Source: Alternaria dauci (Eukaryota; Ascomycota; Dothideomycetes; Pleosporales; Pleosporaceae). Taken from it: a stretch of DNA of 64,000 bases. How positions within the stretch are numbered: position 1 is the stretch's first letter; the number at the start of each line of letters is the position of its first letter. Location: NCBI RefSeq assembly GCF_042100115.1, contig NC_091279.1:1302001-1366000 (forward strand), read 5' to 3'. This document shows, piece by piece, positions 22,800 through 35,400 of the stretch. The translations under genes were made by a program, and so were the position numbers. Below the pieces are notes generated by a model. That model was not told where the DNA came from, did no database searches, and saw only the letters and a program-made list of their open reading frames with translations.

Positions 22800-25700
22800 A
22801 GCTTGTTCTGAACAAGAAATAGCTATTTACGGCAGTTGACAAATATGCTGAGCCAGTCCTGCGCTACTGCAACACTCGTTTAGTGCGAACCACAAAGGAA
22901 GCAGCAGGACTGGAAACAACTGGAGCGAGCGTATGGTATGTCACCGGGTCTTCTCTATTGGCAGGATGTCCGACTCGTTCCAAGGTCTACACACTCATAG
23001 GCCTATGTCGCCAGTCACATATGGGATCCGTAAGATTCGTGTCTACTGTGCGGGCACCGCACATATACGCCGTGAGCATCCGGAGCAGCCGATATGTACT
23101 TTCAAGCCCCCAGCATTCTGAAACGGATATGCACATATCCCCTGTGCTGAACCATTATGCGGCGTCATGGAGCGACGCGCCAACACCAACTACGAAAATG
23201 TACTTTTGGTGGCAAAATGGCACCACATGGTATGCAACCGAGTCACGTTGTGCAGCATTCGCGAAGAGACAGATCGCGATCGTGTGCATGAGCAACCAGT
23301 AATGAGTGCTTCTCTGTAGACTAGCCGTGATTTGTATTTGCAGCCCGCTGTTAGCTATTCTTACCCGAAAGAACCGTTCAACATGACGGAGTGTTTTGAT
23401 TTTGCTTCGCAAGGGTCGACGTTTACCGACCACGTGCAAAACCTGATATGTGGGGTGAGGGCGGATCGCCAGGGGCGAGGTACATGTCCCAATCGACCTG
23501 TCGGTGCAAGATTTCTCAAGACGGAGACAGTTTATCGAAAGATCATCATCCTCCACAGCCCTAATCGCTTCACTGCTGCATCTTGCGTCTGCATTGTTCG
23601 AGACTCAGACGTGTGCGGATAGTCCGGCGTTGCCGGAGTTTGATATTACGATCCAGTTACTACGCACCGCGCATTTGGAACACCCCGCAGTGTTCCAGCT
23701 GGGCCTCTGACTACGAAGAGGCTCTACAGTAGTGCCAACGCCTGCGTTCGTGACTGGCCGCTGATTCGACGAACAATCTGTGCTGGACCCTGTAAACGGA
23801 TGCTAGCACCGCCACTGCGGTAATGTGGGCGCACAGTGTCAAAGCTTGACGTTTCCCATGTCGCTAGTGACCGGGAATGCGTGAGCGGGACTTGCGAAAC
23901 ATGGACATGTTGGTATCGCAATCTCATATTAGGCCGAACACGTGTGTGTGTTGGCAGCACTCGTTGCTGCCCAGCGGTGCGATGGCATGGAAATGTCGAA
24001 TCCTCCAACGGTGGTCGAGTCGACCTGGATAAGCTCATGATCTGCACATCTATTCTTGTAACACTATCATCATTCTCGCACCCTGGCAGATGGGACAGAC
24101 GTCTCCTCCATTGCTCGCCCAGGTGTCGATCATGACCGCGCGGGATCAAGTGTGGTGGCTGTGCTGTGGCGCGCAGATCACTGTCATGGTGCGGTCACGC
24201 CGAGCGTGTGGCGAAAACCCTTGTGCAACTGGCAGCCCAGAACCAGTTCCCATGCTCGAGCAAAACGGTTTCGGGCCATTCTGTCCAGCCCGTCTGCCGA
24301 GAGCGTGCCGAGCCCACTGCAAACTCGTTCAGGCGCTGGTGTGCACTGGTGTGTTCGCTTTCATGGAAGCGAGTGCTGACATCGGGCGGCCCACCGTCTT
24401 GCTGTCGTGCCATGGCACTAAGCCTGTATAGGTCCCAGAGCCATACCTTCTCGCTCCATCTTTCTTCCACCCTCGTTTTGACGCACTCCCGCCGCAGGGT
24501 CGCCAGGGGAGTACCACCGCCGAGACAGCCAACTACGAAGCCACTCAACAGCGCCTCAAGATGCTTTTACCGGGTCCCTTGTCAGCTCCTTACGCTGGGC
24601 TCCATGCCTTGTCATTATCGTGACGCCCTAATGCTGTCCACGCGGCGTCCATGGCTCCTCCCTGGTTCCTAGACGGCCGGAGTCTTCTGGGCGGCTCAGT
24701 TCGTGCATGCCGGCTTTGGTCCATCGTCGTTGTAGCTCCCTCGATTGGCCAGCCTGCCTTGCATGCATGTCGGGCCCGTTCTCATAGACGGCGTCAAATT
24801 TACTTCATCATCCTGCTCTAGGCACAATTATTACAGTGCAAGCCGGTGCTAGCGGACACCCTGGTATCATGGCCTGGGAGCGCTTTTGTAATGCAATGCT
24901 TTCTTCTGCTTTCTCGGCAGTCTTCGATTCGAGAGATTGAAGCGAGCACTTCCGCGCCAACTGCTTTTCGGTATACAGAACAAACCCTAAATTTCCGCCT
25001 GCCGGAGATTGCTGGGAAGGGCCCGCTAAGCTTTCGTAAGATAGTCTATGATCAGCGCTGTCGGCCCATAGCAATCTAGAAACGGCATCACTCGCCACGT
25101 CCGATGATATACCACGTCCGTAACACTTGTTTCCACTGCTCCTTGACTCGGGCATCCAATTATCTTCTCCTCGCTGGGCTTTTGATGATCGTTTCGCCTC
25201 CAGAGCATCGGTTCAGACCCGGTCATTCTACGTCAATCCTGTCAGCCACGGCCAGCCCTCCGACCACCAATCAAGCTACGGTCAGTCACTGCGGCCAGCG
25301 GCGATTGTGGCAGAAAACTCGCGAGAACCCTCTTGTGGCCTTCCCGTTCCTACCAGGCCAATCAATAAGCTCGTCCTCGGAACCCTAGCTCCTAATATCT
25401 GCCGCACGTACGCTTGCCCATTGCGGTCCCTGCCGTTGCGCCGTCTCCAACCTCATAAGGCTTTGAAAGATCGCTTCTGCCGTCTTAGTGGTCGTGTAAT
25501 TCTGACCATCATCTTCGTTCCGCCCTAAGCGAGCTCCTTCTCCAGGTAGTACATCAACCGAAGTCGTTCATCTTCCCTCAAACGGCCTCTGCTCCTGTCG
25601 GCTTCTTTTTTTACATGCGATCACCTCACAGCCTCCCTTATCCATTGGCAAACTTTGTTCGTCATCTCTCCTAGGAAGCGACTTACTTTCGGTACTCGTT

Positions 25701-25848
25701 CCTTCCGGGTTGCCACACCTCTTCAAGGGTACGTTGATATAGAATTAGGTATGTTGCATTCTCCTATGTTCGGAAGTTTGGTTCGAATCGGGCCTTTATA
25801 CTTTCGTTTTTCCTAGACCCCGTTGTATGAATTGTAATATGGACTAAC
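22800..25848. other. 3-kb region with no supportable gene
   Basis: 3049 nt between BEM46 and the YTH gene, both on the plus strand. Open frames up to ~170 codons exist on both strands but overlap one another, lack domains, and are no longer than chance for this composition. There is no obvious TA-rich RIP decay, no terminal repeats and no tRNA. Bases about 25550-25850 are pyrimidine-rich and probably hold the promoter and leader of the YTH gene. A non-coding transcript or a diverged gene cannot be excluded. Confidence 0.5.
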
Positions 25849-28012
25849 ATGGCTTTCGTTTGGGTCCAACAGTGGGTACCACTTCCTGTCGTTTACGAAC
25901 AACAACAACAACAACACATGGGCGACCTACCACCTGGTCCACGGCCTCATGCCATGGACAACGCGACAACTGGTCTTGCGCGTGACGGAACTCCTTCTGG
26001 TTCATTTCCCATGTCCCTCAAATCTCCAGACAGCAACGACCCGTTCTATTCTCAGCTCAGTGCCCTACCTCAGGGCCAACTACGACCCGAATTTCGACCA
26101 TTAACCCATGCGAACGGATCTCACCAGCCTCAGGAGCACGGTACATCACCACTGAATATGGGCGCCATGATAGGCACATTACCCAACTATGGCACCAGCG
26201 ATAATGCTTCAACGAATCAGCAAACAGTACCCCGCTCGTTGTCTGGCGCATCCACGTCAGCTATGGCATACCAGCTCGGACAGAATCCACAGATGCCATC
26301 TAGCAACATGCCCACTCATGCTTCATACGCACCCGGATTTGCTACAGGGCTTCCCCAGCAACCCTTCATGCCTCAACAGGGCTCACAATACTGTGCCTAC
26401 CCTTCCTTCGCGACAAACCAGCCTCGTCTAGCTGGGGTGCCACCTCAATACCAGAGCTACCAACAGGCGTCGCAGTACATGTACTATCCGGCGCCATATG
26501 GGCCACAAGGGCAATTCAACCCCGGGTTCGGTACTCAGAATCAATTGATGTACGAGAGAAAAGCCAGTTCAACGAATACGGGCATGCAAGGCCATGTTGC
26601 CGATTATTCACATGTTGATGGCGGCTTCGCAGATGCTCGTATGACTACGGGCAATTTTCTAGGCGACTCAATGTCTCCATACAGTGCACCGTTTGCGCAA
26701 TCTTCTGGTAAGTGCATAGAAGCTCTACACAAAATACCACCAGAAGTTCGTGTGTGCAGACACTGATACGATCGCAGCCATACATCGCTCTGGGCCAGTG
26801 AGTTCCATACCTCGCGGACCGCCTCGCAAACCGAAACAATCTGGACACGCACTTTGGGTCGGCAACCTACCACCCGGAACCACGATAGTCGCCTTGAAGG
26901 ACCACTTCTCTCGCGATGCTACCAAGGATATCGAAAGTCTGTTCCTGATATCGAAGAGCAACTGTGCGTTTGTCAACTACCGCACAGAGGCATCGTGCAC
27001 GGCTGCAATGCACAGGTTTCACGACTCACGCTTCAGCGGTGTGCGCTTAGTCTGTCGACTTCGACGCAGCTCTGCTCTGGCATCAGGCGTCCCTACAGCG
27101 CCCTCGGCTATGATAGGCCAGCAAAAGAATGCATCTCGACCAGCGACGCCGATGCAAGACGGTGTCACTGACAATCTGACAGAAGACGCAGCCGGCTCAC
27201 CATCGCACAAGAGTGTTGAAGATCACAGATCATCCGCCGATACTGCCACTAAGTACTTCATTGTCAAAAGCCTTACGCTGCAGGATCTGGAGCTCAGTGT
27301 TCGGAACGGCATCTGGGCTACACAGTCTCACAATGAAGATGTACTCAACAAGGCATTCCAGGTAAGTGCGCAACAACCTTGATGCCCATGAGAGCTGGCT
27401 GACAACACACAGTCTGCTGAGAACGTTTACCTCATCTTTTCCGCAAACAAGTCGGGCGAGTACTTTGGCTACGCCCGTATGGCGTCACCGATCCTCGAGG
27501 ATGGCGCTCCTATTACAGGCTCGGCACCCAAACCAGAGACGATCGTAGATGCGACGGACGTGCCAAAGTCGATCGCTACCCCGGCAACTGAATGGGCACC
27601 CCGTGGAAGAATCATTGATGACTCTGCGCGCGGCACAATTTTCTGGGAGGCAGAGCTGCCCGACAACGAGGCCGAAGAAGAGGGTGAGGACAAAGGCGAC
27701 AAGACCGACAGAGATGAGGCGCCCCAACAAGCCGAAGGCGATATCTCAGCCGTCCCGCAGAGCTGGGGCAAGCCCTTCAGAATTGAGTGGGTCTCTACAA
27801 ACCGCTTACCGTTCTACCGTACCCGGGGCCTCCGCAACCCGTGGAATGCCAATCGCGAAGTCAAGATTGCGAGGGATGGCACGGAGCTCGAACCCAGTGT
27901 CGGAGAGCGCCTGGTGCAGATGTTCCATCGCTTGGGCCCTTCCGCTACGGGTGCACCGGTAATGCCGCCTGGTGTAGCCACCGGCATGATGTCTCAGGTG
28001 CGAACATTCTAG
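25849..28012 (+). CDS. RRM plus YTH-domain RNA-binding protein
   Basis: Likely reader of N6-methyladenosine or of defined RNA motifs (YT521-B/Mmi1 family). Exons 25849-26707, 26760-27361 and 27413-28012, giving 686 aa. Order: a Gln/Pro/Ser/Tyr-rich disordered N-terminus (1-285); an RRM (about 316-390; RNP2 LWVGNL, RNP1 KSNCAFVNY); and a YTH domain (about 451-660) with YFIVKSL, NGIWATQSHNEDVLNKAF, VYLIFSANKSGEYFGYARM and WGKPFRIEWV. The Trp residues in NGIWAT and SWGKPF are candidates for the aromatic cage. A second acceptor 18 nt downstream of the chosen one keeps frame and drops six residues (DTDTIA). The start is uncertain: ATG 25849 precedes a possible acceptor (CCAACAG ending at 25875), and ATG 25918 (MGDLPPGPRP) would suit a leader intron. 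Confidence 0.9.
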
Positions 28013-31000
28013 GTACGTGCTTTTTACTTGGGTCGGACTTGTTGCATAGCACCTGGTGTATCAATCGCAAAGTCATTGCTATCGTCGCACTGGGCATGTC
28101 ATGACTTGAGGGCTGCCTAGGTCAATATGATGCGTCCTTTCTTTTAACCTGGAACGAGCTTTATTCGGGGCTCTCCACTGCTGGGCAGTGGGGGTTTCAC
28201 TAATCTCCTTTCGATCCATTCGCTTTTGCTATTCTTGTCAAAGAAGGACGAAACTTTGACGATGAGACGATGATTTAATAAGCAAGATGAGATAAGGAAA
28301 CGCGAAGGACATGAAGCCAGTACTTGAATTGGGTTAGATATTCGAGTATCTTTTCCTTTCTATGTTGCTCTCGTCGTTGCTGTAGTACTATTGGAGTTTT
28401 CTGTTTGTATGGTCTCGTCACTTTCATTCTAATGTAACACATTGTCTTGCATTGCTGGTCTTGGATTTCGATTCTAGTTTGTGCGCGTAAATCTGCTGTA
28501 CTTCTGGCCGCACCCTTGTTCATGTTGTCTTTTCCTTTTTTTCAGCATCTTCACGTGGAATCCTTGATGTTTTACTCATCGGTCCTTCCTGCGCTGGTAC
28601 GGTTGCGCAGTTATCAACGAAGTCGCTCGCGTTTTAGCCTTTACATGCGTCTAGTCTCCACAGGTAAGAATACCGGTCATCTTGCGGATTAACTGGCCGC
28701 AACCAATGATACACCCTCAACAGATCCCCAGGCAGTGGCAGCATGGGAAGGCATCATTGTCGGCCCACTGTGGCCATTAGAGAATAGAACGCCTTAGCCT
28801 TGACCTTGAAAGGGTTACTGCTATGGCTTATGCTAGGCGGTCGGAATGACGAGACAGCAAGGTTGGAAGGTCCGATCAAACCACCGACGCTAGGTCTCTC
28901 TGCCGTAGCATCGCCCGAAGAATCGTCATAAGGAGACGTAAACTTTACTCATCTCCACGTGTCCTTTCACACAGTCGAATCTCGAGCAAAACAACCGTTT
29001 GCGGCCCCCCAAGCTTGGTCTCTCGGATGTTGCGGTGCAGGCGGGAAGCATACATCCGACAAGGAATACTTTCCCTAGATTGAAAGCCACAAAGATTGTG
29101 CATCTCCGCCCAAGCTCTGAGAAGCCTCACTTTGCGGCTCAGCGCTTTAGATAACGCCATAGCACAGTAGCAGCCCAACCATTCCCCCACCCACACGTTG
29201 GGTACATGTAGAACAAAGCCGGCACGCCGTCAGACAGGAAGAGGAATGGAGGATGAGAAGAGAACAGAATTCTGGTCCCGGCACACGTATGTCACCTGAT
29301 GAAAACCACATCAGTTGCAACTGTTCCTCAGCCTGCCCATTCCAGACCCCCTAGTCCACGAAACCCCAAGTTAACACAGCAGACCACTTGCAGCAAAGGA
29401 ACATCGCAATCTAGATCCCCCATACCGTACTACGGTACATGACGACGATAGCCTTCCGCGTCATCCGCTCGCATGCCTTTCTTACTTTTGCCCATGGCGG
29501 ACTGTGCGTTTTCCCCCTCTGCCTTTGCTGCAAGAATGCCGTGGGTGGCGGTTCTCGCTGCATTCTGCATGTTTTTTAAAGTGGGGAGACAAGGGATCCC
29601 GCGGAAGGGAGCGGGCTGCGCGCCAATACCCGGGCTGGCAACGAGTAATGGTGTCATGCTAAACGCGATGGTGAGATGGTCACATGCAAGTCCCAGTGTC
29701 TGAGTTTTTTCTTTTTGGCGTCGAGCGGTGTGTATGATCCATGCGCAACCTGCTGCTCCGAATCATGAGGCCGGAGCTGAAAACGGGTTGCAGGTAGTGG
29801 TGGCGTGATAGTGGAACAGGGGTTCATGGCGTTGTATGTGTGTGTTATTACCACGAGGCTTGCCTGGTTTGCTTTATCGAGGTTGCCGAATACACTTGGA
29901 AGTTTGAAATCGACATGTACAATTCTACCATGTCGCTCATCGAACTTTGAAGCTACTCAGTCAATACTGGTTTCCTGTAAGTCCTGGAACTGCCCCATCC
30001 CTGCTTAGTGCGGTTGCTGTACTCGGCTATGCACAGGAATACGACTCGCCCACGGCAGTTTCCGCTGTATATGCAGCTTTCTTGCCAGCTTCACTTTCCA
30101 ATCTCGAAGTGGCTGATAAGAAGGTTTGCTCCTAAAATTCAGCCGTGATCGCAGGATTCGTCACGTTACGACGATCGCTCAGACCATTTCCACCATGGGT
30201 TCCTTTTGTCCTGTTCGAGATCAAAGCACCACTACAGAGGCATGCCGTGACGCGATCGTTGCCGCACAAGCTCCAGTCAAGCTCGCAGCCAAGGTCGTTT
30301 TGTGGGCTCGATGCTCTGATCAATAATGGTACGCTCCACTCAGACTTTCCTCTATATCCAGTGTCCGGGTTCTTGGCCGATGAGTTCGGCACCGAGATCG
30401 CTTCTCTTCTACCTTGTCCTTGCTTTGCGTATGAATTTCTATTACGTTCAGACTGTGGTGAAGATCTGTGGGCTTGGTACCTGACAAGCTAGGTGATGGT
30501 CCAGAATTCCGCAAGTCCGTTGACGCGCTTCTGTCAAGAATTGGATGTCCACCATCACGTGCCATCGTGTCTTAGTCGCGCTCCCGGTAGGTTGTCTTGT
30601 CGCGTCTCGCCTCTCTTCAATATAATCCTATGAGGTCTCTTTGTTCCCAAGCAGAATCGGATTAGGAGCGGGTTTTCACGGCAAGTTGTCTCGAAATAGG
30701 GCAGACGCATGCTAAACTGGTTGAAGTTCCCCTTGCTCTATGACGATGTTGGTTACCACGACGTCAAATAGGAGGAGGCGGCGGATTGATATCGTTTTCT
30801 AGTACTGTCATTGCCTGGATAGTAGATGGCGCTTGCTGGAAGGAATTACGCCGGGTTTAGCAGTATGTGCCATCATCACTTACCCCTCAGCAACGTCATG
30901 TTTTGGCCTCTCGAGTGTACTTCGCGTGCTTCGTTATACGACAAACCTATCATTACCTACCTCGAATACTACGATTACAGCCGAACCCAAGGTAGATACA

Positions 31001-31064
31001 CTTCAAGGCCCTCGATTTCGACAAATCGGTAGTCATTTCTCTTTCCAGACAAGAAACATTTACC
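28013..31064. other. 3-kb region with no supportable gene
   Basis: 3052 nt between the YTH gene and the alcohol dehydrogenase gene. Open frames are at most ~134 codons, on both strands and overlapping, without recognisable features. No repeat family or RNA gene was noticed. It carries the YTH 3' region and the alcohol dehydrogenase promoter. Confidence 0.5.
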
Positions 31065-32147
31065 ATGTCTACTACCGACTTACCAACCAAGATGTGGGCA
31101 GCACAAGTTGTCGAGTTCAATTCACTGTACAAAGTGCACCAAATTCCCCTTCCATCAGACCTCGCACCAAAAGACCTCTTAATCAAAGTTGCCGTCGCAT
31201 CACTCTGCCACACAGACTCCATGGTCTCTGCTGGTAACATGGGCACACCTCTTCCCTGCACAGCTTCTCACGAAGGAGCCGGTACCGTTGTAGCCACAGG
31301 TTCCTCCGTAAAGGACTTTGCGGTCGGCGACAGAGTCATGGCAGGACTGCTATACCATGCATGCGGGACCTGCGCTGAATGTCGAGGCCCCTCGGCTTGT
31401 CCGCAATACTGCCAGAAAACCGATGGTTTCCTGGGTGTGACGAACCACGGTTTCTTTGCTGAATACGCGAGAATCGACGCAGAGCAAACTGCAAAGCTAC
31501 CTGACAACGTGTCTTTCGAGACGGCTGCTCCGCTGGCTTGTGCGGGGATCACTATCTACCGTGGTATTGTCTTGTCTGCTGTGCAAAAAGGGGAATGGAT
31601 AGCCATTGTAGGTAGCGGAGGCGGCCTCGGCCATATCGGTGTGCAGTTTGCAAAGGCAATGGGGATGAACGTCATTGGTATTGATGCGCGAGATGAGGGG
31701 TTGGAACTGACGCGGCACTGTGGTGCAGATATTGCCATTGATGCTAGAACAAGCAAAGAGGATATCGTCAAAGCTGTACATGCTTGTACGAACAATAAGG
31801 GCGCAACGGCTATTTTGAACGTAAGCGATGCTTCGGCGGCGGCGGCTACGGCATGTGCTATCACAAAAATGCATGGCACTATGGTTCAGATCGCGCAACC
31901 GGACGACGTGGTAATCCCGTATCATGAGCTCATCTTTCGCGATATCAGAGTCCGAGGGTCCGTCATATCTACAGTGGGTGAGGCGCGTGATATGTTGAAG
32001 TTGGTTGGCGAGCATGGTATTACAGTGCAGACGAATCCGTTCCAAGGACTAAGTGAGATCGAGAAGCTGGTCGAGTTGGCGCATGGGGGGAAGATGAAGG
32101 GAAAGGGTATTATTGTCATGGACCAGAGCCAGATCCAGCAGGTATAG
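31065..32147 (+). CDS. Zinc-dependent alcohol dehydrogenase (yeast ADH type)
   Basis: NAD-dependent oxidoreductase interconverting alcohols and aldehydes, probably cytosolic. It is uninterrupted, 360 aa. The N-terminal GroES-like domain carries catalytic zinc ligands C48 (SLCHTD), H69 (ASHEG) and C159 (PLACAG). The structural zinc lobe is present with C100, C103, C106 and a fourth cysteine at C112 or C116. The Rossmann domain has GSGGGLGHIG (about residues 183-192). Size and lobe match tetrameric fungal ADHs (ADH1-like group). The ATG at 31065 follows TACC and precedes MSTTDLPTKMWAAQ; fungal ADHs usually start this way. Substrate range is not predictable. It converges with PAN1 over 344 nt. 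Confidence 0.93.
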   Translation: MSTTDLPTKMWAAQVVEFNSLYKVHQIPLPSDLAPKDLLIKVAVASLCHTDSMVSAGNMGTPLPCTASHEGAGTVVATGSSVKDFAVGDRVMAGLLYHACGTCAECRGPSACPQYCQKTDGFLGVTNHGFFAEYARIDAEQTAKLPDNVSFETAAPLACAGITIYRGIVLSAVQKGEWIAIVGSGGGLGHIGVQFAKAMGMNVIGIDARDEGLELTRHCGADIAIDARTSKEDIVKAVHACTNNKGATAILNVSDASAAAATACAITKMHGTMVQIAQPDDVVIPYHELIFRDIRVRGSVISTVGEARDMLKLVGEHGITVQTNPFQGLSEIEKLVELAHGGKMKGKGIIVMDQSQIQQV

Positions 32148-32491
32148 GTTGAAGCAGAACAGAGACTATATGACCACAATACGTCGGCAGCAACAATAGC
32201 AAGACACTGCTGGTGCGTACAGATGCGCTGGCACTAAGCGAGTCTTGTTGAATACCATGGAAAAAAGCCAGCAAAGTTACTTTAAGCAAGCACTTCGGGG
32301 TAGGGTCCTGCTAGGTACGGCTATGAAGAAGTTTGAAGTGCACTATCTTTAGTGCTGGGGACGTGAGAGCCTACGACAGACGGTCGTGAAAACATAGGTG
32401 AAAGCGCCATGCAGTGTATCAACAACCTAAGGCCAAATTTGAATTCAAATTACACAGACGCGATTATACTACAATTCTATAAAATTACACA
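32148..32491. other. Convergent intergenic region
   Basis: 344 nt between the stops of the alcohol dehydrogenase gene (+) and PAN1 (-). It includes AT-rich sequence near 32440-32490, consistent with 3' untranslated DNA. Nothing else seen. Confidence 0.5.
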
Positions 32492-35400
32492 CTAACCCAA
32501 AACCCGTCCAGCAGTAGCAGCCGTGCTCCTGTCCTTAGTCTCTACCTTCCTCAACCCCTTGCCAGCAGTAATCTCACCGAGCAACGCTCCACGGTTCGGC
32601 ACTCCACCTGGAGGCTTCATGCTAGGCATTGGGGGAGGCGGAGGTGCAGAACCACCTGGTGGCGGTGGCGGGCCTGGCGGCGGCGGAGGCGCACCGCTTG
32701 TAGGCATGGGTGGAGGAGGTGGAATACCGACAGGAGGTGATGTCACAGCTGGGCTCTCAGCACGCGGGCTCTTGTTGTCCATGGAAGAGAGTGGGCGTGG
32801 CGGTGCCATGGTGCCGAACAACATGGAAGCCAACTGTTTGGCGCCGCCTGGGGCAGGTGCCTCATCGTCATCGGATGAGTCGTCGTCTGAGTCGACGACG
32901 GACCAGTCATCATCTTCTTGTCTTAGTCTGCGCGCTGAAGGTTGAGCAGGCTCGTTGAACGTAGGCGCGGCAGCCTTGTTGGCTTGCTCCTGGGTAAGAC
33001 GGTGGAAAGGGTTCGTGGACACCTCGCTTGTGTTGCTTGGCGGGGGTGGAGGCGTCGAGACAGTGCTGTTCTCCTGGTTCGACATGGCCATCTTCTTCAA
33101 GAATGGGTTCTTGGTCTCAGTGTCGCCTAAGCCAGGGTGAGGGCTCGTCACCGAGGACGCAGGCGGGCTGGCGATGGACGATGGTGGTGTGTTGTGCGAA
33201 ATCTGGGGGATTGATGGTGCTTGCGGAGGTGCGGTATCACGCGGCAACTCTTGACTGGCGGTAGGTGTAGTGTCCTGAGGCGTAATGTTCTGCGGGCCAT
33301 CATCATCTGAGGACTCGTCGTCGTCGAGCGCCTCAAGCTGCAGCTGCAGCTGACGTTCGCGCTCACGAGCAGCTTCGATCTCAGCGCGCTGGGCGGCCAA
33401 TCGGGTTTCCTTCTCCTTGGCATCTTTGGAAGCAGCTTCCCTCCGCTTCTTCTCTTCGGCCTTCTTGAGTTTGCCTTGCTGAACTTGCTCTTCTAGGGCA
33501 CGAAGTCTGGCCTGAGCCGATTCCCGCTCCTTGGCAAGCTCATCCTCTTGTCTGCGTTCCTCCTCCCTGGTGTTTGTTAGTACAGTCGTAGAGGATAGAT
33601 CGATGTATACATACTCCATGCGCCTTGTCTCAGCTTCTTGAGCTTCCTGCTGCTCGCGAAGAGCCTTTTCAGCGATGTCGTTCTCAGCCCTCTTCGACTC
33701 TGCTTCCGCCTGCTGCACATCATGCTGTGCAACGTCGGTCTTGTTTTTACGCGAAGCTGGGGGTGGCGGTGCGGGTTTCTTGCCGCTGCTCTTGGCTGGA
33801 GCAGGTGGTGCAGCGGAGTCGTCATTGAGACGCCTTTGACGCTCTTCTTCGCGGCGAGCATCTTCCTCTTCAGCCTGACGCAGCTTCTCTTCACGTTCTT
33901 TCTTCTCGCGATCGGCACGTTGTTGAGGTGTCTCACCAGCTTTGACAGGAGCTTTGATACCCAACGCAGCTAGGCGCTCGGCCATGCGTTGCTCAGCCTG
34001 TTGCTTGATGAAGGCCGCACGTTCCTCTGGAGTCTTGTATGCCGAGTATGAGCCACCGCCGGGTGCAGTTGTTGATGGACGAGGAGGGGGGTCGGCACGA
34101 GCAGCAGGGCTCTCATAGCGGGATGTCGCTGGCCGTCTCTCCTCTGAGCGGGCCCTGTAGTTATCGCGGGATTTACTGTGCGGGTTAGTAGGATGTTTGC
34201 CAAAGTTACTAGACATCACTTACTCGTCTTTGCGGATGCGCGAAGCCCGGCTGCTGCGCTGCAGATCAAAGATGAAGTCCTTAACTTCGTCTTCTACACC
34301 TAAAGCCTCCTCCCATCGACGTCGTTCATGCTCACTTGTGTTGTCGTGCCCTCCTTCTTTCAAGCTCGACTCCAGACCCCTAGTGTATTCGTTTACGCTG
34401 TCTTCGACGTCACGGATCATGCGCTCATTGTTCTCCCTCTCTGCTCTGATGCGCGAGTTCTCCTTCTCCAAGCGCTCAGTTGCAGCGCCAGTGTCATCGC
34501 TAGCAGGAACAGGCTTTCCAGTCAATGCAGCAGAGCGAGCTTGCATCATAGCCTTGGCGCGGGCTTTCAAACGGTCGGATTCAGTCACGGTACCGCCAGG
34601 TCCAGTACCCACGATGGTAGATGCAGATCCGGGATGGGCCTTGGCATCTTTGAGTCTGAAGAGCTCAAGTTGGGCGTCTGCTATCTCACGCTCTGTTCTG
34701 CGAACATTAGATGCAAGTTCAGGCAAGCGATCGGTCAGGGTCTGGAGTTGGCGCTTCAAAGCACGACGTTCGGCATCCGAGTCAGACGACCTAAGTGACG
34801 CTTTGGGATGGGCATCAATGTCTTCTTGTACCCTGCGAATGCGGCGGTAGAGATCCTCAGCTTCTCGGCGGTCTCGGCGATCCAGCGCATCGTCTTCATC
34901 AGCTGCGTTCTCGTCTTGTGTATCCATCGCATCCAACAAGATTTGTTTCTCCTTGACAGACTTCCTGAGCTGGTCAAGAGACATTTCGTCAGATCGCTCA
35001 GAAGAAGGAGAGGCCGGCTGCGCTGGCGAAGGCGATCGGCCACCACCACCAAGACGATGTCTAGCGCTCGACTTGTAGCCTACGTTATCGTCGTTATTCC
35101 GGAAAACTGTAGCATCCTTTCGGCCACCGGCTTGCGGACTACCAGCGCGGAACGAGTGAGACTTCAGATAGCTGACACCAGTGCGCTGAGGCTGCAGGAA
35201 AGCACCGGAGTTCTTCCTATCCTCAGCATCTCCACGGAGCAGGTTCTTCATTGCGCCGATAGAGTCGTTGATGTTGCGCGTAGATGGCGGCACCAGCTCA
35301 GGGGGAAGACGAGCGGGGATGGGGTAGCCGTTGAGCTTACGGTAGATTAAATGCATGGCAACCGCGAACTGATCTAGATCAAGACGACCTCTGTCAGCAG

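Noticed and set aside
22883..23302. Possible 139-aa protein downstream of BEM46
   Set aside because: The frame begins at a non-ATG codon, conflicts with an equally long opposite-strand frame at 23155-23556, and shows no family features.
25780..25800. GGTTCGAATC resembling a tRNA B-box
   Set aside because: The bases either side do not form a T-stem and no anticodon or acceptor arm can be folded around it.
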